From: Bryopsis sp. KO-2023
Taxonomy: Eukaryota > Chlorophyta > Ulvophyceae > Bryopsidales > Bryopsidaceae
DNA length: 64,000 bases
Direction: 5' to 3'
NCBI GenBank assembly: GCA_030272585.1
Contig: BSYQ01000002.1
Span: forward strand, 2,728,001-2,792,000
Numbering within the stretch: the stretch's first letter is position 1; each line of letters opens with the position of its first letter. The notes under the pieces were generated by a model. The model worked only from the letters and a program-made list of their open reading frames with translations, was not told the DNA's origin and ran no database searches. Position numbers and translations under genes: made by a program. Of this stretch, positions 1 through 11,690 are shown piece by piece.

Positions 1-1300
1 AATCAGTAAAGTTACCTTGTCATTAGTTTCCCTCATCTTTTGAGAAAAAAAAAGGAACGAGCAATACCTAAGTCCTGGAAACTTTCTTCTTGCTTGTTGT
101 AAGTATGTTCGCACTTTGATCTATGAAACGTCCTCAACGCTTTATCCCTGGTAAAGAGAAGTAACTTTTTCATGTATCTTTTATGATATAACATTTCTTT
201 TGATTATTTTTTTTTATGTTGTAAATATGGTTCAATGCCTTCTTCGATTTTCTTACACAGCAACATGTCGTTAGGGCATCGGAGTGTCGGTCTATGTAAT
301 CAAGATTATCGATATCGAGTTTTATTGTAAAACTGGCTAGCTTTAATAGTATTTTCTTAGAGTCTACACAGGTCTATTCTTACTAAGATAACCGTCAAAT
401 TGAACTCCTGCTCCCGAAGTATTTCTCTTGAGCTAATATAAATAGTTATACATGTAAATCTTTTTATATTAATTTTACAATAAGAAGTATTTACAAGTTG
501 CTAATCGATCAATCGATCAATTTCTTCTCTCTAATTATTCCTCCCGTATTGAACTCCAGTATTGAAACCACGAAAGAGCTGTCCCAAATACTCTACCCAA
601 TCATTAAGCAAAACAACATTCTTAACCCTTTGTTTTCCCGGCTGAAAGTCACGAAAAAATTTCCTGGGATTCTCATAAGAGTTTCAATCGATGACTCCGT
701 AAGCTTTTGTGCATACTTTTTCTTTTTCCTATCAAGAAGTCCATACCTATCTCTAACCCGCTGATATTCTTCGATATTATGATTCTGTTTTGTTATTATT
801 ACCTTTCCAAGTTTGTTTTTAAAGTTTTTGCACTCTCAATCGAACATGTACATACTTCGAGTATCTCATCCTTGGGCAACGAGACAGGTCAAGAAAAAAA
901 TACTTAAAAAACAAATTTGGATCGGTAAATTACGAGACGAACATTTTTTTTCACGATCGAACCGTCACCCTCAGAGAATCGAGCCCTGGACATGTGAACC
1001 TTGGGTGATTCATGCCCTAAGACCTAGGTGGAACTCCTAAAATATCGTACTGCGCTATGGCATTACCGCTTGGGTCAATATAGTGACAATCGAAGGTCGG
1101 TGTTAGACTTTGGAGCAGTCCCCCCCAAAATGGCAATGATACGTGCACGTAGGGGTGGGTTTTGTAGTATGTACGATAAGGATATAAGGGTTGGGAAAAA
1201 TAATTTTTGATAAGAATTTTCCGGGTTTTTTCCCTTCTCGTGCTTTTTGTGTGTGTGTTTGTACTTACTTCTTACAATAAGGGGTTTGTTGTAGCATCAC
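1..1300. other. AT-rich stretch without a recognisable gene
   Basis: Only short open frames with no family signature and no plausible splice structure are present. I see no RNA gene or repeat of note beyond short direct repeats of gatcaatc near 505-520. Confidence 0.5.
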
Positions 1301-1329
1301 CCACAAATAAGGTTCTTGAAGTCGTCCTG

Positions 1330-3019
1330 GACGACTCGTCATGAAAGTGGATTTCATCTTCCACTAGATTCTTGCAAAACCAACACACCCTATCACTTCT
1401 TTCTACCCGGTTAACTCTTTTCATTGTATAAGCTTCTACATGAAGGAAGTGAACACCGCATCTGAAACGTGCGATTGCCCCAACGTAAACAAATTTTAAT
1501 TGCTGTCTAAAATAACCCAGTCTCTCTTCTCTCTTAATAAAGTTTTATCATTCTCTGAAACACACCGACTCCACCCATGCAGATCTCAAAACATTTTTCT
1601 TAGTCTCCCTCCAATCCCGAATGTCAATAATCTCCCCATTATTAATACACGACACAAAACGACTCCCTAGAGGTTCCACCATCTTAATCAAAAGATTTCC
1701 ATATGACCGACCCATATTTCTATATCGTTTTACCATTCTATCCGCAAGAAAATAAACCGGCGAGTTCTCAGAAAAAGAAATCAATTTATTATAAAATTTA
1801 AGAACTCTCTCTTGTATGCGATATTCCATGTTGAAGGTGTTGAAATCCCAAAAAACGATTCCTTTTGGAGTCCGCTCCAGAAGACATAATATCCAACGTA
1901 AACAATTGAGGTATAATTTTTCCAACTTGTCGAAAACGCTACGGTAAATCCTTGCACCCCATACCTCACAACCATACAGAATCGCACTTAATACAAAAAT
2001 GTCTAATCCATGCAAAAGAACTTTGGGATCTTTGAATTCAAGGCGGTATGCCCATTCGAAATATTCCCATCTCTTACTTTTCATGAGTTCCTCCAACCGA
2101 CCTAAATGACTGTCAGAAAACTTTTCGGATTTATCACTTACCCAAATACCTAGATTTTTGAATTCATATACCACTTCTATGGGTAAACTGGCATGATCAA
2201 ATACCCCGTTCACCACCATGCAAACACTCTTTTCTGAATTCATACTCACCCCACCCTCTTTTTCATATTTTTTTAGTACTTCTATTTTTTTGTCTACCCC
2301 TCTTATTGAATCCGTTGGTAAGACGCAGTCATCTGCGTAATAAATACCCTCAATCTCCCTGTTCTCAACTTTCACAGATTTGGACCCCTTCCAAAGGAGC
2401 CCCACTAGATTCTCCTAATAACAGCAGGGGGGCCGAAGGGTCCCCTTGGCCTACTCCGGCCGTCCGGCGAAACTGTGTTGAAACCCCTTCAGCCGAGCGC
2501 ACCCTTTAGCCCATTTAAATGCATAATTTAGAGAAAATTCGGGAAAATTTCGGGTCATAACCTAGTTCCACTAATGTTTCCCACAAACGAGAGTGATCCA
2601 CCGAGTCATACGCACAACGAAAATCTACAAAAAGGAGGATTAGTAACCTCTTCGATTTTTTTCGAGCATAACAATATACTAGACTCCACAGTAGAAACAC
2701 CTGTAGGAGTGTGCTATAATTCTCCCTGAACCCCGTCTGATAACTCGAAATAACCTCATCTCCTCCAATGATTTTCATTCTATATTAAAGTAAATTTGAA
2801 TAGATCCTATAATACCGAATATACTGTAATAGGACGAAAATTTGACGGTTCATCCCTACTACCTTTCCCCTTGTACATAGGAACTATAACTCCCACTAAC
2901 ATATCACGAGGAAACGATTCTTCTTTGTAGCAAAGATTGAAGAATCGGACTGACATCAAAACGCGTTGCATGCGCTCAAGACCCCACATGTTGTACATGT
3001 GAGCAGGGAGCTTGTGCAC
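1330..3019 (-). mobile_element. Decayed non-LTR (LINE) retrotransposon, reverse transcriptase part
   Basis: Read on the minus strand, three consecutive fragments carry reverse transcriptase motifs in the correct order. 3019-2807 encodes the finger region with PMYKGKGSRDEPSNFRPI. 2778-2515 encodes catalytic motif A, FVDFRCAYDSVDH. About 2440-2400 encodes motif B, GVGQGDPSAPLL. 2405-1548 begins with motif C, YADD, followed by the thumb region. Near 1450-1330 a short stretch reading CWFCKN followed by paired histidines resembles the C-terminal zinc finger of LINE ORF2. Frame changes and stops separate the fragments, so the copy is dead. No endonuclease domain is recognisable upstream. The family is inferred from the NFRPI, FxDFxxAYDxVDH and YADD signatures; the exact clade is not determined. 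Confidence 0.85.
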
Positions 3020-3599
3020 AACATGCTACAACTGGTGTAATGTGTGATTGCCGGCGTGTTTGTCTAATAAACACTTTTGCAACTCCAAGGCTTTCTCGAG
3101 AGTCGGACCACTTCCTCACAATCCAACATTTTGTTTATGATGAGTGGTTTGAAAAGTATTATATTTTTTGAGCCTTAAGGTTGAATACTGAGTGCATCGA
3201 CTTGATAAAAAGAATGTACCTTTCTTGGAGTATATCTCTCCGACAAATTAAAACTACCTACCCCTCACCCCAAAAGCTTAAAATATTCGTTTTTATCATT
3301 AATGAAGGAATTTTTTATGCAACAACCCTTTAACCAACTCGAGGAACTCGAAGGTTAGGCGAAAGTGATCCGGATGATCAAAACTAGATCAAATAGTGCG
3401 GGGGGGGAGTACATGCAAGTCCCATCTCCGGCTTGCGATTCATTTCACGGACTTCTCCGCCATCAGATAACCAACTCCTTCCAATCTTGCATTCACTCGA
3501 ATCGTTTCGTTTAGGGGAGAGCTACTTTTCTTTCTTTGTGCATTCGAGGTCCATATATCTATAGGAAATAATTTTATGCTTGCAACGAAAAACTGAACG

Positions 3600-3872
3600 T
3601 CAAGATCTTAAAGAAATCGAGCTTTCAACCTTCGTTAATATTTCTGAAAACCGTCTAAAAGATGGACTTCCAAAATCATAATCTTGTACACGCCAGCTTT
3701 TATCTAGAAACGTTTCTGGCGTAAACGGGAATCTTATCTTACTTTCAGCCACACGAATTTTTTCAATAAGAGTTTTTTCAAATCGTTTCATCACCTCATT
3801 TGATTTCGATGTTATTTTGATGGCATGGTCGGCCAGGTTTTCTCCTCCCTTTGATAAGAATAACTCGAGCAT
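3600..3872 (-). pseudogene. Unrecognised 90-codon open frame upstream of the LINE
   Basis: The frame encodes a charged, probably helical peptide rich in Lys and Glu with no family motif that I know. It lies about 580 bp upstream of the LINE reverse transcriptase on the same strand, so it could be a relic of the element's upstream coding part. It could equally be an unrelated or chance frame. No splice signals or promoter support it. Confidence 0.25.
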
Positions 3873-5050
3873 GGCTCAATAACATTGTCGGAATCCGTGC
3901 AAATATTATTTCTGGAGCCAATTGAATGTCTAAATGCTAATTTTATTGATGGGAAGAACTCCATACTTTTCGATATCAAATTCGCAGTAAAAGTACTAGA
4001 AGAGCAATTTACAAAAGCTCAAGATAATCATTGAAAGATAAAACTGAAACTTATAAGTCTGATTGACCCAACGATGTGGAGGTAGGGCTCCAACTGTTCC
4101 ACAATTATTCAATATTGGCTCGATAACGCACTCTAGCGGTTTGTCATGCGGGAATGCACCACAAGCGTAATTCTCGGTTGAGGTGTGCATGTAATGCTCC
4201 TTTTACTCTTAGATCCTTTCATGTAAAATCGTGTTTACCTATGTCCTCTATATCCGGAATACTACCGACACATGTAGTAACTACCCTTGTTATTCAAAAT
4301 CTCTTTCCTTAATATTTTAACTTTTAAAAAGACGAGCGTCTCGCTATCGACTTGTCGTTCGTTCACCCGTCTATTGATCTTTCCTTTCCTTCATCAACCC
4401 CGCCTTGTAACTTTGGTGGTGGAACACCCAAAAAGGAAATCGAACGAGGCTTTAGGGCACGGGCATTTAGGAGAAAAAGTGACTTTCTGAATGTAAATGA
4501 CGTTGAGTGTATGGAGGTTTTTCAGCTTTTTGAGTGACCCCTAAACTCGAACATGGATCCCCTACCTGCAACCATCCCTTACAATACAAATGCGCCAAGA
4601 CTCCTTGCCCCAACCCACCGGCGGCACTGCAACTAAATTATTCATCGGGTCTTCGTGATAGTATAGCCATGACCACTGCTGTTTTTGGTAGACACCATGT
4701 AACGAAAAGGTACCTCACCGCGTGATCCAAATGGCCTAGGATGTCCGTCATATAGGGACCATTGAAGCCCCTCCATATATTCTAAAAAAATGAAAGGATA
4801 TATTGCCTTGTCCAGATAAGCATATCAGCCGACCCCATAGAAGATCTTACCAAAAAACTGCTTGGACCTTAAAAGAAAATCTTGAGATAATTTCCGAGTC
4901 TTTGATCACACCCTCCTTTTCCTCCCTTGAAACATGTTCCAATAGAGCTTTTGAATATAAAAATTATTTTCAAATAAGCGCGCTTGCACGCCAAATGTCG
5001 TCTTCTTATTCCGCTTCCAACCTTGGCTAATGTTTTATGTACCGTGAATA
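3873..5050. other. Intergenic stretch without a recognisable feature
   Basis: Short frames on both strands show no domain signature. I see no tRNA, transposon end or large repeat here. Confidence 0.45.
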
Positions 5051-5217
5051 AACTAAAGTTTCCGTGGTTCAAGTCGTTGATAAGGCTCCCTCCCCCAAAA
5101 ACAAGCTAGAGGCGAATTACACCACAAGCATATCGGTGGATGCTCACCGCCACGGTCCTTGAGCCTTTTGGACATTTCTGCGAGTTCTTCCCCCTCCCTT
5201 TCCTTTTTCTTTCTCAG

Positions 5218-5290
5218 GGTTTTTCTCCAGTCCTGCATTTCTGGTGGAAGGTCTTTTCTCCAGTCCTGCATTTCTGGTGGAAGGTCTGGC
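5218..5290. repeat. 33-bp tandem duplication inside the coding remnant
   Basis: Two copies of ttttctccagtcctgcattt and its continuation lie head to tail. The unit length is a multiple of three, so in the minus-strand frame it duplicates an 11-residue peptide without changing frame. Confidence 0.85.
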
Positions 5291-6268
5291 ACAGGAAAAT
5301 GGTTCCTGTCCTCAATCCTTTTCAAGGTTTTATCCACCAAGCTGCGATCAACACCGGAAAGTCTTTGATTGAAGGGTACATATTCACCTCCACGGCTCTG
5401 ATATACTGGTTCATGTCTCTCCCGTATCGCCTTTGCTGTAGACACTCCTTCATCTATCGCAACCCCAAGACTGGTCCGACACCGGCTTCTACTTTTTCTC
5501 CCAACCTGGCCGGAAAAATATCTAGCATTCGCTGCATAAGCCCGGTTTCAGCTTGTGCAACGTATACTGCGGTCTGCCACGCATCTCGCTCGTCGCTCGA
5601 ACTGAGATGTGTCCTTGGGCTTTTTTTTGCCCTTCGACTCGGCGAATCGTTTTATTCGCGGTGTCCAACTCCTTGACCAAGGTCCGCATTTCGTTCTCAG
5701 TGGTACCTTGTGCTTCTTGAGCGACCTACAACTTCTTTTGTGCATGGTCTTCTTGCTCGAGTCGACGCTGTGCCACTCCTTGGAATTTCTGTAATTCTTT
5801 TTCCGCCTTTTCCGCTTTTCTTTTTCCTGGTCACGCTCGTTGCGCAGCTCGAGGCGGTCTTGTTCAGCCTGTCGCTTTGCGTCTGCAGTGCGTTCAGGTC
5901 GTGCTCCCTGCTTGCAACCTTTTCTTGCTTTTGGCCGGGAAGGATTGGTAGCGGTTTTATCACCAGTTTTGGTCTTGGTTTTAGAGTGGTGCCCGGTTTG
6001 GGTACCGGCTTAACAAATCCGCTTCGAAGCTCTGAAGTCGTTCGAAAGCAGTCTTTTTCGTAGACTTGGGATACGGAGGTGTTGCTGGTGGATTCATAAG
6101 CGGTCGTGGGACCTGAGAGCGCGGACAGGCATCAGACGTAGAGACAACTGATTTTCGAGGTTTGAACCACGATAATAATTCCTGAGGATTCGGACCTAAT
6201 CCGTAATTTAATTGGTCGAGCCATCCATATGATTCGGGTGGTATTGCTTTTTGTTTCTTTCTACAAGG

Positions 6269-7237
6269 CAGAGCTGGGCAGTAACCCGTTTGTAACGCAC
6301 CGTACCGTAACGCACAGGGTCGGTACAGTAACGTGTCCGGTCGGTGCACGCACCGACCGGACGTTACAACACGTTGCACACGTTACAACAACGACCCAGT
6401 CGGTACAACAACGTCCAAGTCCGGTACAACAACGATCCGACGTTACTGTAACGCCAAAGCGTTGTTGTAACGCAGTACGTTATCAGTAACGTCTACGCCG
6501 GCTGCTATAGCGTCCGCACCGAGGCAAGACGTTACAACAACGATCGGTTGCGTTACGTGTAACGATAACACGTTACAACAACGGCCAGGTCGGTACAACA
6601 ACGTAATGGCGTTGCAGTAACGTCATGTGGATGACGTACAAAGTGACCCCCGCAGGGTCCCCGGAACCCAAGGGAACCGAGTGGGATTCGAACACCGTAC
6701 CGCACGGTGTCGAGTCATCTACGCTAAGCACTGAGCCAGGTGGACCACGATGATTTTGTGGCTGTTGCGATGATATACCTTAATCTGTTTGTAATTCTGT
6801 GAAATTAGGGTATATTATTGCAACAACCACAGATTCATCGTGGTCCACTTGGCTTAGCGCTCAGTGTAGATGACTTGACACCGTGCGGTACGGTGTTCGA
6901 ATCCCACTCGGTTCCCTTGGGTTCTGGGGACCCTGCGGGGGTCACTTTGTACGTCATCCACATGACGTTACTGCAACGTCATTACGTTGTTGTAACGAAC
7001 ATCGTTACTCGAACCGTCTAGGGCGGTACAACAACGCCAGTGACACGTTGCAACAACGACCCTTTAACGGGTGCCGGTCATTGGCGACAACGTATTGTAC
7101 CGACCCGGTACCGATGTTGTACCGTAACGTGAAAATATCCGATACCGTACCGTACCGTAACGACCCCTTATGGTACGGTACGGTACGGTACGGTTCGCAC
7201 CGTGTTTTGGGGGTCGTTACGGTACAGCCCAGCTCTG
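6269..7237. mobile_element. Non-autonomous hAT-like element with palindromic core
   Basis: The element starts with cagagctgggc and ends with its exact reverse complement, gcccagctctg. It is flanked on both sides by the same 8 bp, ctacaagg (6261-6268 and 7238-7245). Inverted ends beginning CAG with an 8-bp duplication are diagnostic of the hAT superfamily. No transposase is encoded. The interior is built of degenerate repeats of the word gttacaacaacg and of taccg/cggta runs. The centre is a near-perfect palindrome with arms at about 6594-6785 and 6808-6999. Each arm carries a tRNA-like segment with an A-box-like tggcttagcgctcag and a B-box-like gtgttcgaatccc. Open frames inside it are side effects of the repeats. 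Confidence 0.93.
6594..6999. repeat. Palindrome with two head-to-head tRNA-like arms
   Basis: Arms of about 190 bp are inverted copies of each other around a short AT-rich spacer. Each arm contains tRNA-type internal promoter-like boxes, for example 6848-6863 and 6893-6906 on the plus strand. The same core occurs in the second copy at about 9091-9500. Confidence 0.8.
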
Positions 7238-7245
7238 CTACAAGG

Positions 7246-7740
7246 TTGACAGGAATAATTGGCCATCGTCCGCTTTCTTTTCGTAAAAAGAGATGCTCAC
7301 TGTTTTAAAAACATGTGTTAAGAAAGCCGGCATAAAACTATCATGACAATCCCTCCTTAAATGTAAATAACATTAAAGAGATTGTCTCGCTAGTCCACAC
7401 CCACTCGATCCTCTATTGTGGCCATCTTTATTAACTATGTGTTGAGCAAACAGGTCTCATCAAGTTTTGAGTATTTTCATCAATATCTACATGGATCCCT
7501 ATGATCATGTGTTCAACGAAAAACAAAAAAAACTACCAAAGCAATAAAAAACTTGTTCATTAGTTTCCTAACCATAAAAAAGGCGTCATCAAGGGGCCCC
7601 TCGCAAGTCTTCTGCGCAAAAGCCTTGGGTCGACTATCCCTAATGTATAAATAAAAAGGAAAGTTGCATTAGAGATTGCGATTGCATCAGCGATCATCAG
7701 AATATTTTATCCCAAGTAAGTTATTGATCACAAATTGCAT
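7246..7740. other. Intergenic stretch without a recognisable feature
   Basis: Apart from the short end of the split coding remnant, nothing recognisable is present. Confidence 0.4.
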
Positions 7741-7744
7741 TATT

Positions 7745-8116
7745 TGCTGCACTGAGCATCGGAATGATCAACCCCACCAAATGCAACTCCTCTACCCAAC
7801 CTCTTGAACAACTGCATCATATTATCTATCGTGAAAACAGATGCAGTTGCCTCCCATGCCCGTCAAAAACGCCGAGGATTGCATCCATAGCGGATAAAGC
7901 GCCATACCTCCACACGTCAATTGCTAGCATCATAGTATCCTCCATGTACGACTTCAATCCCGGGTCTGATGCTCCACCAACTTGGATGTTAGAGGAATGA
8001 ATTCTTTTTCCACCCCGACTCCGCGCCACCTGACGATTTCGGTTTCTTTTGTCCCCGCCCCAAGATGTCCCACCAATCTCAAAAAGAATCTTCACAATCC
8101 TACTATATTTCATCAC
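7745..8116 (-). pseudogene. PP2C-type protein phosphatase fragment
   Basis: On the minus strand the peptide contains SYMEDTMMLAIDV followed by LGVFDGHGR, the first two conserved blocks of PP2C (PPM) serine/threonine phosphatases. These are the MED block and the metal-binding DGHGG block. The last Gly of DGHGG appears as Arg in this frame, and the peptide ends soon after; a shift by one base near 7835 would continue as ATASVFTIDNMMQLFKRL. The remaining PP2C blocks, such as the DGxWD and final DN blocks, are not visible nearby. I infer a truncated, frameshifted gene copy or a captured exon. A single exon of a functional gene with very distant exons cannot be excluded. Confidence 0.6.
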
Positions 8117-8880
8117 TACGTTGCCCCATCAACGTTTTCTATGAAAATTTGTTTATTTAAGTTTTACCCCTCATTTCTTTTGTCACGCTTGGATGTAACT
8201 GATAAACCTGGAAGCTAATAGCTTTCAGACTAAAGTATAATGAACATCCAATAGGTTTCAAACAAAAACTCAAAAATCAGATTGAGAACCCCCCGACCCC
8301 CCGACCCCCGACCTGTAGTCCTCCATGAAGTCGGACATACACTCCCACCTCGGGGCCTGATCCCGGAGGAATTCCAAGAAACTCGTCCAACACCAGTGCT
8401 AAATGGTGGGAAAGAAGCTAGTAGGTGGGTCGGTCGCGGACTTCGAAATCGTCATTGGAATACAAACCCCTGAGGGCGAAAGGCGAGAATATAGGAAGGG
8501 GTATTGGTCCAAATCCATGCGCTAGAGCATCGGGGATGCTTCGCTCTTTCTTGACCCTTAAGGGTGTTCGTTCAGGGAATGGTGTGTTGGCCGCAAAAGG
8601 GCTTTGTACCTGTGCCAAGCGATTAAAGTGTCTTTTTTACGAAAATCAAAAATATTAGTAGCGATAACTGACTCATGAAGACTTCAATATTCTTGTTAAT
8701 TTCTTTTAATGGGTTGCACTTTGCGTAGCAATTGTCTTGAAGATAGATATCAACTTGCTTCAAGACATGATCAACTCCCTGCAATTGTTTCTACCACTAA
8801 AGTGTGTAAGCCTTGTTTAGCATGCTCTGGCCTTCTCGCATACAAAACATCAAGCAAACGATATCAAATCAACATTGACC
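8117..8880. other. Intergenic stretch
   Basis: A short C-rich patch of imperfect ccccga repeats lies at 8285-8315. Nothing else is recognisable. Confidence 0.4.
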
Positions 8881-8888
8881 CTCGTCGG

Positions 8889-9840
8889 CAGACCTGGGAT
8901 GTACCGTACCGACCCCCAAAACACGGTGCGAACCGTACGGTACGGTATCGGTATTTTTCACGGTACGGTACAACATCGGTACCAGGTCGGTACAATACGT
9001 CGTCGCCAATGACCGGCACCCGTTAAAGGTCGTTGTTGCAACGTGTCACTGGCGTTGTTGTACCGCCCTGGACGGTTCGAGTAACGATGTTCGTTACAAC
9101 AACGTAATGGCGTTGCAGTAACGTCATGTGGATGACGTACAATGTGACCCCCGCAGGGTCCCTAGAACCCAAGGGAACCGAGTGAAATTCGAACACCGTA
9201 CCGCACGATGCCGAGTCATCTACACTGAGCACTAAGCAAAGCGGACCACGATGGATTTGTGGCTGTTGCAATAATATACCTTAATTTTTTTGTAATTTTG
9301 TAAAATTACGGTATATCATTGCAACGGCCACAAATCCATCGTGGTCCGCTTGGCTCAGTGCTTAGCGTAGATGACTCGGTATCGTGCGGTACGGTGTTCG
9401 AATCCCACTCGGTTCCCTTGGGTTCCGGGGACCCTGCGGGGGTCACTTTGTACGTCATCCACATGACGTTACTGCAACGCCATTACGTTGTTGTACCGAC
9501 CTGGCCGTTGTTGTAACGTGTTATCGTTACACGTAACGCAACCGATCGTTGTTGTAACGTCTTGCCTCGGTGCGGACGTTATAGCAGCCGGCGTAGACGT
9601 TACTGATAACGTACTGCGTTACAACAACGCTTTGGCGTTACAGTAACGTCTGATCGTTGTTTGTAACGTCTGATCGTTGTTGTAGCGGACTGGGGCGTTG
9701 TTGTACGGATTGGGTCGTCGTTGTAACGTGTGCAACGTGTTGTAACGTCCGGTCGGTGCGTGCACCGACCGGACACGTTACAGTACCGACCGTGTGCGTT
9801 ACGGTACGGTGCGGTACAAACGGGTTGCTGCCCAGGTCTG
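8889..9840. mobile_element. Second copy of the hAT-like palindromic element, inverted
   Basis: This is the reverse-complement relative of the element at 6269-7237. Its ends are cagacctggg and cccaggtctg, perfect 10-bp inverted repeats. The flanking 8 bp ctcgtcgg occur at 8881-8888 and 9841-9848. The interior shows the same gttacaacaacg-type words and the same palindromic core with tRNA-like arms (about 9091-9282 and 9306-9500). The TIR sequences differ slightly between copies but remain matched within each copy, as expected if ends co-evolve or were converted. No transposase is present. Confidence 0.93.
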
Positions 9841-9848
9841 CTCGTCGG

Positions 9849-11330
9849 TCATTTATGAGGTTTGAATGAGGCCACTATGTGTCTTTATGACACCCCTATA
9901 ATCCTTTTCATCGAAATGCCAACGGGGAGCCTTGGAGCCAAACTCCTATTCCATTTTAGCATACGCTCGATTTCTAACGGCTTAACTACAACTAGGCCGT
10001 AAAAAATGGAAGATGTGAGAGGGAGTAGGCGTTCCTTTGTCTTTGTCGAACTCATAAGAGCACACTCTTGAAGCAAAAAGCACTTATCTTTCCAAATGTC
10101 GTCGTGTGTTTGGACGATTGAGGAGATATGCGTCATGAGCGTTTGCAGTTATCCTACCGTAGCAGGCGCGTCACACCCTTCATCGCTTGCCTTCAACCGC
10201 TTTGTATACCATATAGTAAATAAAAAAGGCTGAAGGAGATTTAACGAGGACTCTAAAAGCTAAAACCGCTTGTATTTTGTTGAAAGGGACATTGGCAAAG
10301 AATACATGATATCATAATCACCTCAAGGCATGGACTTTCCCTAAGGATCCTAACTACCCCATTCCGTGTGTTGTCGCACCGTCAACCTGCTTTATCTTTT
10401 CTCTAATGGAAGTGGCTACCAAAAGAAGTCATTTCTTCCGATGACAAGTCCTCATTGTTGCCATCAAATGTGTGTGAGTTAACCGCTAGAGGGTAGTTTC
10501 ATCTTTATTGTGGCCCACAAACGAGCTTGCACCATATTCTTACATCTCCAAATACAAAAATAAGCTGGCACCCACGAAACTTCATACAACGCAGCTGCTC
10601 GCAATCGCCCTCCTCGGGTCCGCGAGGGTAAAAAACGGTAGCGGTGGTCGGTACTGGCATTTTTTTCAGCGAAATATCGTAGTTCGAGCAGATAACAACG
10701 TCCACCAAGATAACAACAACGATGCGCAAGTGAAGGAAGCGCTTGTGTAAGCCGGTTTTTGTCGATTGCTAATGACGACCTTATAGGAAATCAACTTCAA
10801 ATATCTTAGGAGATTGCTCTATTTGTGACTCAGATCTCTTCTATCGCGTATTTCCCTTGCCTGGTGGGCGTGTTTTGATGCGTGAACAGCAACCACAAGA
10901 AGTGTGCGTTTGTTCTCTTCGCCGTAACTATCCCATTCTAATATTGACCCTTGGCAAGTAGTGTCCACCAGACCTTGATCCAGATTGGCACTAATATAGA
11001 GCTCCAATGACGTAACCATGATCTTTTGATTTCGGAATGTTATCTTTTCAAAACGATTGGTAAGTGTTCTCTTGTGACCGTAATCAGATTAGCGTCCCAT
11101 GTGGGTTATTGCGCCACCGTAAATACAGATAGAGCTATACGATACCAATCACTCTAGCTCCATGAAGCTTCCCTCCAATACAGCACACAAAAGGCTCACG
11201 TTTGTACTCATATATGCTTCTGAATCTAAGAGTATCATCCCAAGTAGCGATACAATCCATTAATTGACGTTCGAGCAGGTGAACGAGCTTGTGTCTATGC
11301 TGCAAGAAAGACTCCTCAGCCTAGTGTTTA
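9849..11330. other. Intergenic stretch without a recognisable gene
   Basis: Short frames only (for example 9885-10136 and 10508-10750), with no conserved motif and no splice support. Confidence 0.45.
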
Positions 11331-11354
11331 GCCAGAACATTGAAGATTTGAAGA

Positions 11355-11690
11355 ATCGAGTCCATGTGGCCCAAAGCCCACCTCATATCCACTTCTATAT
11401 TCTGAAATCGTAAGTTTTCTCAATGTTGAGCATTATAAGAGGTACATGATATTACCTTGACCCCACTCTTCTTTGGTAAGACATGTGACCCGAAGTCGAT
11501 CCTTGGCAAAATTACTTTTTTTTAGCTAACCCAATCGTGGCAATATTGTGTATTCTTTTAAAACGTACCGATATGTCTTAACATCATTCCAGGAAAAAAA
11601 CGATTGTCGTGATATCGATACAACAACATTTGCATTTGGATGAACCTTATGAATCGGCAAGTGGTAGCTACATCAATATGAGTGTTCAGT
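11355..11690. repeat. Direct repeat, copy 1
   Basis: About 330 bp match 12625-12990 in the same orientation. Shared blocks include gatattaccttgacc, gaagtcgatccttggcaaaa and gaatcggcaagt. Divergence is moderate and includes small indels. Both copies have short open frames on the minus strand, but their frames are not conserved. Confidence 0.75.

Larger units (their letters stand above)
5053..7310 (-). pseudogene. Lys/Glu-rich coding remnant split by a hAT-like element
   Basis: On the minus strand a charged, coiled-coil-like coding signal runs from about 7310 to 7246 and then, after the inserted element at 6269-7237, from about 6260 to 5053. It changes frame several times. A 33-bp unit is tandemly duplicated near 5220-5286 and encodes DLPPEMQDWRK twice. 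Near 5800-5900 one frame reads as a Glu/Arg/Lys heptad-like helix. I do not recognise the family; a retrotransposon gag-like protein or a decayed coiled-coil gene are both possible. The element insertion duplicated 8 bp (ctacaagg), so removing it restores continuity of the flanks, but other frame changes show the gene was already or has since become inactive. Confidence 0.4.

Noticed and set aside
6229-9869. Open frames of 60-140 codons in the two palindromic elements
   Set aside because: They are repeated products of the gttacaacaacg words and inverted arms, appear on both strands, and are not conserved as proteins.
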